Assembly: GCA_000226015.1 (NCBI GenBank)
Contig: JH152854.1
Span: forward strand, 152,565-196,950
Length of the DNA stretch: 44,386 nt
Direction: 5' to 3'
From: Mnemiopsis leidyi
Lineage: Eukaryota > Ctenophora > Tentaculata > Lobata > Bolinopsidae
Shown here: positions 1-12,084 of the stretch, in pieces
Layout: every line of letters starts with the position of its first letter
Position numbering within the stretch: position 1 is the stretch's first letter
Program-made: the position numbers and the translations under genes
The notes under the pieces: generated by a model
Seen by the model: the letters and a program-made list of their open reading frames with translations, nothing else
Databases searched by the model: none
What the model was told of the DNA's origin: nothing

Positions 1-38
1 GGGAGCGTCTCTACGTCCACAGTCTCTACTCTTGTGTC
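1..38 (-). CDS. ShK-domain exon, partial (cut by window edge)
   Basis: Read on the minus strand, a pyrimidine-rich tract ending in a cag acceptor (39-41) is followed by an open stretch that translates to (G)HKSRDCGRRDAP. This matches residue for residue, except one, the start of the complete ShK exon at 473-628. The acceptor phase (1) is also the same. The exon continues beyond position 1 of the window. It is therefore a second copy of a ShK (ShKT) module of one gene, downstream of the 473-628 copy in transcription order. ShK modules are six-cysteine domains found in many secreted or membrane animal proteins; the name does not imply that this gene encodes a toxin. Confidence 0.7.
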
Positions 39-472
39 CTGGAAATAAAGATCGATTAGCTTAGATTCAAATTTCCGTCACATCTATCTTTTTCTAAGCG
101 ATTTTCTTACCCACTCATTAGGGAAGAGAAGTAGATAATGATTAGGTGAATGTGATATGTAATGACGTCTATCTCTGACAGGGGAAACCCCATTCCGTTT
201 TGCAGACATTTGATAGATAAGATTAAATTGCCTGCTTCAATAAACACTCGAAAAAAACTGGTTATAAATCTTTCACAAGATATCACTTAAGATAAAACAA
301 AACTAGGCTGTTCTCCAAAAGTATTTCTGTAAACCTTAATGTTTTTGCACAAAAACATAAGCTATAAATCGCTCTGCGATTTTAACGAATATTTTTTGAA
401 ACAGTGTAGAATCCATTTTAACTACTACATTAAGGCTAACCAGTTCAATCGGATCTTAGCAACTCGACTCAC

Positions 473-628
473 TTTCTTCAAGTTGGACTTCATTCTCCAG
501 TTCTTTCTTACAAAATCCGCAGGTCCTAGCACAGTGAACGTTGTAAAGTTCATCGCTACACAAACCAAAACTCGCCCATTTCTCGCACTCGGGAGCGTCT
601 CTAAGTCCACAGTCTCTACTTTTGTGTC
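473..628 (-). CDS. ShK-domain exon of a secreted or membrane protein
   Basis: The exon lies between a cag acceptor (629-631) and a gtgagt donor (467-472). It is 156 nt long with phase 1 at both ends, so it can be duplicated or skipped without breaking the frame. The 51 whole codons hold a ShK pattern: Asp-Cys, then Cys followed by Glu-Lys-Trp-Ala, then a Cys in Gly-Leu-Cys-Ser-Asp, then Cys-Ala-Arg-Thr-Cys-Gly-Phe-Cys at the end, giving six cysteines in the usual order. Known ShK domains form three disulfides and occur alone or in tandem, often next to astacin or other extracellular domains. No catalytic or other domain of this gene is visible in the window. The rest of the gene must lie left of position 1 and perhaps to the right of 628, but I found no convincing upstream exon. 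Confidence 0.8.
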
Positions 629-656
629 CTGGAAATAAAGATCGATTGGCTTGGAG
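591..656. repeat. Duplicated ShK exon start plus intron flank (copy of 1-66)
   Basis: Positions 1-66 and 591-656 are nearly identical (about five differences) at an offset of 590 bp. The similarity crosses the splice acceptor into the intron, which shows a fairly recent tandem duplication of the whole exon-plus-intron unit rather than selection on the protein alone. Confidence 0.85.
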
Positions 657-660
657 TTTA

Positions 661-3243
661 AACGAAGACAGCTTACTTGAAATTAAAACTGAGACACTGA
701 AGTAAACATAATGTAAACGAACATCAGGTTAACGGTAAATTAAGAGAGAACTTACTTTTTAGCAACTGTTCTGCTGATTTCAGATCAGCCCCACGTCTTA
801 ACCTGCCCCCTGGAAGAGAAAGATGACTGTTTTCAATAGCACTGCTCCCAATACTAAATTCCTTTATTCTTATTTACGTTCACATTGTGCTAGTCTATCT
901 TATGGTAATGAAAGTCGAATGGGTAAGATCTGTTGATGATTTTGATAATGATAAGATAAATACCCTGTAGAAAACCTTGCACGAAAGCCAGGGAACACAG
1001 TGTCACGACGAAAAGAAAAGAAACACAGTTCATGTCACAATTTGTCACCAAACAAGCAAATTACCGAAAATGAGATGATGGGTCGTCGAGCACAATTTCT
1101 CTTTTAAAACACCGGCAATACGGAAATAGGGTACAATAGAGAGAACTAGGAGAGTGGGAGACAAGAGCGGAAGTGCCGGGCGAGGACAATCATCATGAAT
1201 ACATGCACAGGTGTAAGAGTAGGAACTGCAGGTTCCGGCATGTCCATAAAATGGACTGTAGCGGCCATCTCTTTTGTTTGGTAAGCTCTGGAGGTTAACA
1301 ATAACTTTAAAGGCGACAACTGGCAAATTTCTTTGTGAGCGCTCAATAGTGTTCAACTTTTTGGAAAGGGAGGATGGCAAGTAAGTGAATTGAATTGTTC
1401 ACTAAACTTAAACTGCCAAAAATGCTATTGTATGATCCAGGCATTTACTTACAACGTGGAAACACAACTAAAATAAAACAAGCCTGGTAACATTTCTTTT
1501 TTTGCTTTGAGAGAAAGAGAACGCCATGGCTCTGAAATAGGTTCCAGAAAGTACATATACCAGATTCCGGAATGTACATATTTTCACAGGGTCTTTATAA
1601 AGATCACAGTGGAAGAGCAACTTTGGACTCCCCTTCTTAAGCCAGAAATATCTCATGACCAAGTTAATTCAAAAGCTAGGCAATCAAAATTGAATTAACA
1701 TTTTGTGATGTGACCCTATAATACAGTAAAAGCTATGACGCCACAAGAATTCGAGGATCATTTAAAACAGGAAACGTGAACGTTCTTGATATTTTTTTCT
1801 GTGATCATAGCTTCGAGAGTGACATAACTCTATATCACAGTCAGCTGATGTTCCATCCAAATCATCAATCATGACCCAGCCCCTTCATTACAGAGCCCTG
1901 GTATGATTAATAAAATTGTTTTAATTTGCGTAAAGCTACTTTTCCCGGAGTCCAATGATTGATAACTTCGTAATTAAACACGCCCTATACTCACGATATT
2001 AGAAGTCCTTGCAAAAATATCAGATTAAAAACGTGCCAGGTAACCACGACAATCCACTATCAAGTCCACCTCCAGATCTGTGTGGATGATAAATGGACTT
2101 TATTGGATAAATTGGCCACTAAATAGTATTTGATAGGCATTTAATAGGTAGGATAAAGAAAGATAATCAAATGCGACCGGCACAAGATGGCTCTTCTGTC
2201 TGTGGAAGAATACCTAGATAAACTTTCGAAAAAGCAAGTTTGGTCACGTGGTCAGCTAAGGCTCGCTGATTGGCTAATGCGCATGATGGAAAGTCGTGAT
2301 TGGTCGAGCCCGGTAAGATGCTCAAGAAGGGATGTCCGTGCAACAGACTCCGTCAGAATGACAGGCTCGTGACTAAGTGACTCGAAGTGCATTAAGGATC
2401 TTCTGTCCGGCTCGGTGAGTCTAAAATTGTCGTTTATTGTTTGGTACTTTGCTTGTCCCAATTATTAAGATATTTAATTAATAGCACAGCGTCTGTGGGC
2501 TAGCTATATGTAGGCAACTTTTAGAAGACAGTCCTTTCTTTTCACCACAACACAGCAGGTCTATGCGAGAACCTGCTCACGTGACTAAAATACCCGGCGC
2601 ATAACAAGCTCCTACCGTGGAGTAACTGACTGCTTCGTTAAGTTTGCCTATTGTTTGGTCTCTCTCAGATTGCTCACTAAACTCATTTGTGCAGTTTTCC
2701 AACAATGTAACCAGACTTTCCCTGGCGGACAAGTATTTCAATTTGCTCACGAAGTCACGCTCTCACCAAGGTATTACTGCAATGTCATTTTAATTAATTC
2801 AAATCATGGCATTCTCACCCTATAAGCACCTTTTTGTTGAAAACGGTTCGGATTATTAAGAATTTTACTTAGACTTCGAGGTCTCAAAACGCCGGTCAAT
2901 AACTTTAAGCCGTAAGATCGTAAACTTTGACAGGTTTTTTACTTTTTGCCATTTTGAATTTGATCGTGAATTGTGAATTAGAATTAAAGCTCTCAACTTC
3001 AGGTTCAATGATTAAATTTACAACACCTAATCTAAAAGAAACGCCAATGGGATCACATGATGTTAAAGACATCTCACAAGTTTATCCATTTCATTGAGCT
3101 CCCCCTAACCACCGATCTAATTAACCAAAACGCGACCAGTAATAATTAGTTGGCAAGTGCGGGTGCATGTTTTGGGACAAGCTGGACTACACTTAAACTA
3201 GATAACCAGGATCCAGTCAGCCCCCCTCCCCCTCCAACCGACT
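661..3243. other. Non-coding stretch left of the homeobox gene
   Basis: No exon could be supported here. A 111-codon minus-strand ORF (1045-1380) contains a short Cys-rich part resembling half an EGF module, in the same orientation as the ShK exons. It lacks a convincing donor, so I do not call it. CACGTG sites occur at 2245-2250 and 2578-2583; the first is followed within about 25 bases by a CCAAT-type ATTGG. Confidence 0.5.
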
Positions 3244-3251
3244 TATAAATA
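3244..3251 (+). promoter_or_regulatory. Orphan TATA box (TATAAATA)
   Basis: A perfect TATAAATA follows a C-rich tract. A TCCTCACA initiator-like sequence lies about 24 nt downstream, near 3268, which is the normal spacing for an RNA polymerase II core promoter. No open reading frame starts soon after it. It may drive a non-coding transcript or an upstream 5' exon of the homeobox gene at 7782. The assignment rests on motif and spacing only. Confidence 0.3.
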
Positions 3252-6200
3252 GCTAAACTCGGTCCTCACAAAACACACATCCACATCAGCTAATTTAATC
3301 ATTTGTGTTTCTCTTTTTTAACTAGTGCCAACACCACGGATAAATTTGAAACTGTGCGTTTAGTAGTTCGAATCTGATATTTTTGGCGGCTACACTGCTA
3401 TAGCATTTCTGTTTTTCAATTTGTCTTACATCAATTCAGTTAACCAGGGGCAGGTCACACCAGAATTATAGTAAATCTGCGAACCATACTATTGAGTCCA
3501 AAACTACAATTGCATTGGCCGAACAGACCACGCCAAAGCCCATTTCAGATTGCAGATGCACTTACAGAATCGACCCTAAATACAACATTTCAATGTTGTT
3601 TTCAATTCTAATTAAGGCTTTAATAGAATCGTTCAATGAGGCACGGGTATAATGATCCCCCTTCTCCAGGAGCACTATTTCTGAAAGCTATCTACAGAAT
3701 TGAAAAAAGAAGAATTAGAAGGGTTTAATCAAGTTCCATGATTCTGAGTGGTTCGCCATCGCGACTCTTGTTGTAATTTGTACCATGGCAGTGTCACACT
3801 GACTCTTTGATCTCTTTCCGATGTGCTGTTTAGGGCAACTTAATTCTTCCAATGACCAAGTTCTAACATTTTGACGATCCATCCTTGAACAAATATACTA
3901 ACCGTCATTTAGTCTAACTACTTTGTGGATTTCATTGTAGAGCACTGGAGACAGATTTGAAGTTTTTCATTTTGAGTTGATATCTGAGAATCTCGGTACA
4001 GTTGTACCTTTTAGACAAAAAACGATGAGGAAGGACAGTAAATGGACAAAGGGCAAAAGAAACTTTGTTAATCATGCTTTAAAATTAAATCACCTATAAC
4101 AGTTGAAATAGTTATACAATCGGCCGATAAATATTCTTTTGAACACTTCAGTTAATATTCAATAACAGTATCCATAACCCATGACTTGTTTGACATATGT
4201 CTTATCAAAATGTTCTTATCGGTACAACTTGGTTAAACTTAATCTTTCGCATAAATAATAGCCGGAGGTACGTTATGTTATACATAATTAATAAACCACG
4301 CGTACAGAAGTCATGGCGTAAAGAAGACATGGATGACTATAAAATCGGCCAGGATAGCTAAAGAGTCGTTATCTGATATTTATCATAATAATTATCATCT
4401 TTATCATAATTTCATAACGCTATTTTCATAATATTGCAACAAATGAATAAAGATAACGATATCCGACTTGTTTATCCACAATTTTATCCCTTAGAAATTA
4501 TGTGAGTCAGTAAGGTTCGTCAACTTTTTATGCTATTTATTTCTCAGTTAGCCCGTCAGTTAATTTACTTGTTAATCATGAAGTTTAACTCTCTCTGCTA
4601 AACTAGTCGTGAGCAAAGAACAAAATGTGATGCACCTCTGGACAGTGGACAATCGAGATCCGCTTGCAACTCCTATCTGTCCTAAGCACCACCAGACACT
4701 CACCGTCACGCTGCGACCGTGAGGTGATCACGTGACGTAGCAACACTCCAATCACACAGTCGCTTTGATCACGTGATCAGTGGAGCGCGCAGTAACGCGC
4801 GAGACAGTAACTTGACCAAAATAAGGTCTACGTTGTTGTTGGTCTGTTGGGATCAGGCATTTCTCTTCATGGCTGAGGTGCTTTGCTGCAATTTTCAAAT
4901 GCTCCGATTTCAAAACCTTTTTTGTTCTTTAAATACAGCAGTTGATAAAGATAACTAACGGTGCCATTCTGGGGTCTGGAGGCACGTAGAAATGTTTCGT
5001 ACGTTAAAAGATTGTAGTGATGTGTCTTTTGAACATGCCTAAAAATTCCTGTTCATAAGGACTAACCAAATAATGTACCATATATTTCAAATGGTTCTCG
5101 CTAGTGCCGATTTAATTTCCACTTTGATTATAATTCACTGACCGGCATCTTCAGTCGATAAATAAATATCTTAATGTTAATAAGCGTCGTGTAGTATCCT
5201 TGTTTAATGTCACAATCAATTTTTCATAAAAGTAAATACATCGTCCTTCCATAAAGACTTCGAAATCGCGGTAATTAATACTTTTAATTAATCAACTTTT
5301 AAGCTATTTTATGATTTAGCAACTCGCACTTTGGCCTTGATCAGACTGAGACAGTGAATTTTTGTAAATTTAAGTATTAAATAAGTTGCTATGTCAGATG
5401 AAGTAACTTCTTTCTTGTAAGTCTATGACATTTATTTTCAACGAACAGGATCAACTCACTTATAGTAATCATAATATTTCTACATTATTACTTTTAGTTA
5501 ACTTTGAGTGCCATTTCAACAGCCTGTTACGCAATTCAATTTCCTATTCATTGTGATTAACAAACTGTCAATTGCTGTGTCTCAACCACACAACTCTTCT
5601 GCAAACCATTATGACTTAAACTGCAATGGTCTTGGGACAGCTGATTTCCTTGCAGCCGCAGTGACCTCTACCATTTATATTCAATTGTAAAGTTCTTGCT
5701 ATGAATCGAATAAAACGAACTGGTTTCCTGGCAGTACTTAACTTGTGAACGATAATTCCGGGTGTCACATCTTAAAAGACTGAAAATAAATCAACTCTGG
5801 TGTAGTCGTGTTGGATAAAACATGAATTAAAACATTTTTAATTCAATGTCTTTTCGGGTCAAATAAATCGAGTGAAATTCAATCATATTCTCTCCCATCA
5901 ACATATGCATATTGCATATTTGTTGCTCAACTCTGAAAATTAATCTCAATTTCAGCTTTACTAAATCAGCTTTTGTCAGAGACTTAAGATCACGACTCCT
6001 GCCGTCTGGACACCCAATAATCGAGCGCCGGACGTTTCGATTCGAGCCTTTCATTCATGCATTGTTCGTTGATTAACTGCACTGCTGCGTGTCTAATGGT
6101 TTTTCTAGATCACACCACGAGCCGGGTCTTTAGTACCAGTCGGCACCTGCAACATCCAAAAATTCTGCTTTTCAGTTAGATTCTTTACTCTAACTCTCTC

Positions 6201-7781
6201 ATCGTCGAACACTTTTCATTGTTTCCACGAAAAATTCTTGAGACGGTGATCATGGAGGGTGCTCATTATTGTCCAATTCAATACTTTCAGTTGATGTTTC
6301 AAATTTTGTCTGAAGTTTCAACTGTTGAACACCATTCTTGCTATCTGTAGTTGACGAGTTATGATAAAAACATAACATCTTATCGTCAGCCAAAACAATT
6401 GATGGACATGTGGTATGTTGACAAACGATATGTGTGGAGAGAACATCCTGGATTGTTCACTCAGATACAGAACTGATCCAACTGATTTATCAGAAATTAA
6501 GTTTTAATCATGAGACAAGCAGAGAATACTGAGAAAGCAGCACAGGGCGAGCATTACGGTCACGGTAAAGCGTGACAGTTAAAGCTAGTTAACCTGCTTG
6601 TTGTTTGCTTCTCTCCACTAATCGCCCGGCGGTGACCTCCAGGGGGTGATGCTGTTATAACCCAACCCGTTGCCCTATTATCCTCATTTCATTAATTTGT
6701 AAGTTCACATCGCGTGAGCCTGCTAACGAATTCGTCATCTGGTCCGTCTACAAGAATTACCATTCGCGTAAATAATTAGCACTTCACGTACGGAGATACT
6801 GATTTGTGTTGGGCTCATGTAGCGGAGGACGGTCCCAATGATCAGGTCTGACTGTTAATCGAGTTGTAGGAACGTGGCAATCACCCTCCGGGCCAGCACA
6901 CAGGTGTCAGCCTCAGAAATTTTATAAAAAACACGAATCGAGTTAATTGCAATGTATGGGGTCCTGCAGTTGGCCGCATTGTGTTGGATCATCCATTTAA
7001 TTTTGTGCCATTTCAGAGCATCACTAATTAGTCTTGTTGCATTGTTAGTTTAAAATTCACTTGAGGCTGTACCAAAAGTCTAAGTTTGACAATCATCCAT
7101 TTTATAGAGGTCTTAATGACATTTCGATAGCTCGCTCATGCACAACCTAAAACTTAGAACGCCCTTTTAATGCTTAAGAAACAAAATGCATATAGTCGTC
7201 AGCTAGAAAGTACTCCAAGTAGACACACATTGCATGTCGTCAAATAAATAAAATTCATTGGGGAGAACACGAGAGCCATAGTTGATCTTGAAAAGTCAAG
7301 TTTAACAAGGCGGTTTGATTAGCAACGGTTTGTTTCTTTCAAAGCGTTACAATTATGTTGAGCTAGGTCCACTATCAAATCTGTCTGAGAAGCTGGTGAT
7401 GTTGAATAGGTTAGGAGAATGATATGCAGCAGTGGCCTTGTTGTGCCTTACAAATAGGGGGTTGTTTATTTCCTATCGATTATTTCAAAAGTGAATTTAT
7501 AATTTCATCCATTTTCAAAGGGTAATATTTGTACTCAATCTCAGATTTTCCCAAAATTTCATTGCAAAAAGAGGTCATATTTTGTACATCTCCTCTCATG
7601 TAATTCGAAATTCTATTTTAGAGCTGTAGCAATATAATTCCGTCAATAATAAAAAAAACCAAATTACGGTCTAATATGACCAAATCTATAATTGAGTAGG
7701 CTGATTCAAGAGAAAAAAGTAATTACAAAATTCTCCTTCCTATTCAACTCCTAATCCCACTCTTATTTAGCCGCACGCACC
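3252..7781. other. Non-coding 5' flank of the PRD-like homeobox gene
   Basis: This AT-rich stretch has no supported exon. It contains paired CACGTG sites at 4729-4734 and 4770-4775 with a CCAAT-type sequence between them, and scattered TAATTA/ATTA homeodomain-type sites. It is the natural place for enhancers of the gene starting at 7782, but no element can be delimited by eye. Confidence 0.4.
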
Positions 7782-10700
7782 ATGGCTGTTCTACCACTTC
7801 CTAACTCTGACACGATGCTGGGCGACATAGCCAAGCTGAAGGCAGCAGTGGCGCCACTTCATCCCTACCTGCTGCCCTCTACCCTCACTCTGACAACGGT
7901 GGCAGGAGGACTGTTCCACTCAACCGCCAACAACTCGGAGGACAACGTCAATACTCTGGTGAGCACTCCCAACTCCATGATCTTGTCCCGATCTAGCATC
8001 TCCTCTCTGCTGTCCTCAGTTCAAAGTGGTAGAGACATAGTGTCATCTTCCTCGCCAAACAAGATAGTGCCAGATTCAGACACAGAGACCAAGATTAGTG
8101 AGACAGCTACCGACACGGACGAGATAGAGGTCGAGATGCAGGATGAAGAAATTGCCTCACCTAACCGAGATATTCAGCCAGAGATACAATGCCAGAGGTG
8201 AGATCTGAATTTCAAAGTAAATTTTGAAGTCTTTACAATAACTTTTAGCTGGTTTGACTTTTGTCATGACGATGCTTAAACTTGGGCTAGTTTTATTTCT
8301 GTTCGTCTTAATTGTAGCTGTAATTATTTCATTGAATAATGAAATTCTGAATGCCCGATAACCTTAGCCAACAGACAGGAAGTCCTCTACACTCTAGTCC
8401 AAGTACGGAGTAGCTCTGATTCTATTTGCCCGGGCGAATAACGATGATAGTATTTTACTGTAAGAAGGTACTATCCAATAATTGAATATTCTCAGATCGC
8501 CGGACTCCACAGTAAAGCACAGCATAGAGCGGATCCTTGGACTTCAGCAGGGTCACGACACACATGGCTCCAACGCCTCCCTCGCCACTCCTTTTTCATC
8601 AAGTTAGTTTTAAACTTCCGCCCTTCAGGCCTCACGTAATTCACTGATTTAAGTTGACTTTAATTGAACATTCTGCAGTGGGTCCAGCAGGGCTGCCCGA
8701 ACATTGTCCACGGCTCGTGCCTGTAACACCGTCGGTCCTAGTTCTCAAGCAACATTATGTATGAGGTCAATTGATTAGAGCTGGGTTAAGTGATAAACAA
8801 GCGGAGAATAAATAATGAGTTGGAAGCAGTGGTGCTTCCTTCGTGCGCCTGTCACCCCTAATTGAACCTTTCCTTTTCCACTGTGACACCGTCAAGCACT
8901 CCCCTTTCATTTGCACTCCCTATTTTTGGTAAATATGATCTCCAACTCGGCACGTGACAAAACAACGCCATCTCATTGGTCACCTTAACGTCACGTGTAA
9001 AAATAACTCCTCCCAATTGGCCAGAATCTTCCTTACTACTGGACAAGAATCGAGAAACATTTACCGGCACAGCCGTGAGAAGCTGGTCCAGGCGCTGAGC
9101 AGTGCGGCTTCCTCCTTAAATTCACTTAGATGATCCAGTTCGGCAGAGTTTCGAATTTGAGATTGCTTGTGTACCACAACCCTCCTCGCTCCGCTAATTC
9201 CTTTTATTAAATCGTATTCAATATAAATCACACTGGCCAAGCGTTGTCGGGACAGGCTTCTTAAAAACGATGCTATTTCAGCAAGAAAAAAAATCATTAC
9301 ATTCAACGAGACTTGATGGCTCCAAACATGAGATTCTGATCGTTTTTCTATTTATGAAGTAGTTTTGGAAAATTTTAATCAGCACTTAACGAACCAACCA
9401 TGCCAGCAGCCAGATTCCTTAACCGACGCTTGCACTTGATCAATACTTAACATTATTACATTCTATGAAATTTCATTACATGTAATCATAGCGCTTACCC
9501 CGACGTAACACACCTCATTTCAGTAAAATCCAAGTCCAAGCTACAGAGAAGGAACAGAATAACATTCACGGCAGCACAACTTGAGGGCCTGGAGAAATCT
9601 TTCCAGGAGACCCACTATCCAGACGTTTTTGGGCGGGAGGAGATCGCTTATTCTCTGCAGCTGACGGAACAGCGAGTTCAGGTCAGTGTTTTGGTGAACA
9701 TTTCTAGGTTTTACATTAGTGACTAAGGTAAGTTGTTACTAGTTCTACCTTCATCGACTACACTTATAAGCCATTTCTCGTTCTATATAATTCAGCTATT
9801 TTGATCAAGTCACATCTGCATTACATTTCAAATGTTTAGTAAGGATTGTTTTGCCAAAATACGGATTTTGTTGGAGTTACTAAGTTTGGGTAAAAAGTCA
9901 AATCTTATGTGAAAACTAGCAAGTTAGCCCCTAAATCAAGTTATCATTAAAAAGTAAGCTAAATCAGTTTGTCCACTTCTTGAATCAAGTTTTCTACTCA
10001 CTCCACGATCTTCCGCACGTGCAATTGGAAACTTGCTACTGATTTCACACATTAGCATCCTTACTAAAACCTGATTGCCCTTCTGCCACAATAGTGGCCA
10101 GCAGTTCAACCGAATCTGCCCACTATTGGTACTAAACACCCACAGTTAATTATCTACTGATTCTGGTGCTGGTGATTCCATTTGCTGAGACGTGCTAGAA
10201 TTCTACTCACTAAGTTGATTTCGAGCATGGCGAAAAATTGGTTAGATTATTTCGCGATGAATAGAGTGGCCAATTGTGGGCTTGTTTTTTGTCACGTGAC
10301 CAATCAGATTTTCGAATGAATCACGTGCTGTGTTCAGGCACGAGTCGTAAGTACGTGATAACTCGCTTTCAAGTTAACTTAACCAGTTCGAGATCATTCG
10401 GTATTGTACTCGGTCAAAATTCAAATTGCAATACATAGATTGTTTTCGTCGGGCAGGGCATATAGACGAGAAATGTAAAAGGCAAAGAAATATAAGTTAA
10501 ATTACTAAATCCCTCGATAAACTGAATCAGCACACTTTAAACCAGAATTTTGCTTTGCATGCACTTATGATATATTTTTTGTCGGTCAAATTTCCTCGGT
10601 CAATGTCATAAACAGCGGAAAATTTGTTGAGCGTCTTTAATCGTCCCTACAAATATTCCACTTCATTCGTGACGTACGTAAACCAACAAGTCACATGGGT

Positions 10701-12084
10701 TGATACCTACAATTTAGTTGGATAGTGCGAGATTGGGGTGCCAGATTGTAATTCCATTGTTTAGAAAAGTTGCTCCTAGAGTGTTGCTACAGCGTATAAA
10801 TTTAATTCTATTAGAGGTCCCTCTAAGAGCTGAGAGAGGTGGAAGCCGAGTACAAATCCTTTGTTAACTGGGGTTTAATTCTCAGTCTTTCCACGGAGCC
10901 GGGTGTTTACTCACACTAATTTATTTAGTAAAGTTGTCAAGGTGAGCGCAATACAGAAATTTAATTGCTTTTCAGAATTCCGAGCTGTAAAATAGGATTA
11001 CAGGAGATTCTGAGTAATAACTCTTTCAAGTAAACGGGCAAGCATTTAAGTGACAACATTAGAATCCAGGCACTTCATTTTAAATATCCTGAGGATGATA
11101 GTTAACGTCATCGGGGGGCTTGGTATTCATTTAAATTAGCTCCTAGGTAAAGGTAGTTCAACAATCCAATCCTGAACGGCCATTGGATGGATTTAATTCT
11201 TTTAGTTTTATGCTAAATGAGGCAATATTCTGATATTTAACCTAATGTCATTATAAGGTATCAAAACCGGGAAACTTGATAACTTGAATAAATTTGATGT
11301 CAAGAGTGGACCAGAACTGAACCAGCAAACAAGAAAATATTGGCGAATTCTCATTTCAAATCATTACATTTGATAGCAAAGAAAAATTGATAATGATGCC
11401 ACAAAATCAAAGAAGTCACGGTCCCTGTCATTCATTCATAACTTTTATTTGGTTTTTTCAACTATCAACTGTCCTCTAAATTCAAAATGTCATTATCATC
11501 TTTCTGCAGGTTTGGTTTCAAAACCGCCGAGCCAAATGGCGAAAGAGACAGAAACTCTCAAACGGACGCCCAGGACCAGTACCACGTGGGATGAGACTGA
11601 TTGGAGGGACATGTGCGGACAAGTCCCAGCCCAAACCAGCCGAACACAAGCCTGTATCTAGTTTCGGTACGTTTTATGTTGACATTTTGTGCAAATTGGC
11701 TGATTGGTCCTTTGTAAATTAACTCTCACAATTGCCTATAAGTAGCAAACACCCTCTGAATCAAATACACTGCCTGGAACCCATTTGATAAGACCCTCAT
11801 AACCAAACATCGCACGCCAAGACATTATATTCAAACCTCTCTCAGGACCTACCATAACCTCGATCTCGGGAGGTAACTTGAACTCAGCCCTGCTGTGGAA
11901 GACTCCGACAATGACCAACTATCCATGGCTAGGGAACCTCCCCAGTCTCTCCACCTCCTCACTCAACCTGGCGTCTTCCCTGTCCTATGACAGACTCCAA
12001 CAGCTCGGTTTTCTGGGAGGTCTAGCCTCTCGAGCTGGGAGCGATCCAGTAAACCCCTCCACCCTCAACTCTAGAATAAGCTGA
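7782..12084 (+). CDS. PRD-like (Q50) homeobox transcription factor with eh1 motif
   Basis: Five exons join in perfect phase: 7782-8197, 8496-8602, 9524-9681, 11510-11666, 11846-12084 (1077 nt, 358 residues). All donors are GT and all acceptors AG. The start CACCATGG is a strong Kozak context. Residues 1-138 are Ser/Thr-rich with an acidic end. Exon 2 encodes HSIERILGL (147-155), an eh1/octapeptide motif of the kind that recruits Groucho/TLE co-repressors in known PRD proteins. The homeodomain spans 182-241 and keeps R5, F8, L16, F20, P26, W48, F49, Q50, N51 and R53. An intron lies exactly between homeodomain positions 46 and 47, the classical PRD-class position. No paired domain and no clear OAR motif are seen; the tail is Ser/Leu-rich. 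Q50 excludes true Pax (S50) and Otx/Gsc-type (K50) proteins. The subfamily (Otp-, Uncx-, Rx- or Vsx-like) is unresolved. It is probably a nuclear, sequence-specific repressor. Confidence 0.93.
8603..9523 (+). other. Intron 2 of the PRD-like homeobox gene
   Basis: The intron has a gttagt donor and a cag acceptor. It contains two CACGTG sites (8951-8956, 8992-8997) flanking a CCAAT-type ATTGG, a compact block that may be regulatory. Short open frames on the minus strand show no splice signals or recognisable domain. Confidence 0.5.
9682..11509 (+). other. Intron 3 of the PRD-like homeobox gene (inside the homeobox)
   Basis: This 1828-nt intron separates homeodomain codons 46 and 47. It contains CACGTG at 10016-10021, 10293-10298 (directly followed by CCAAT) and 10322-10327. 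No nested coding sequence was found. Confidence 0.6.

Noticed and set aside
1045..1380. 111-codon minus-strand ORF with a Cys-rich, EGF-like half motif
   Set aside because: Only four cysteines, no suitable donor, and a length within chance for this composition.
2187..2372. 61-codon plus-strand ORF after a CACGTG-rich flank
   Set aside because: No domain, no splice signals, no promoter at the right distance.
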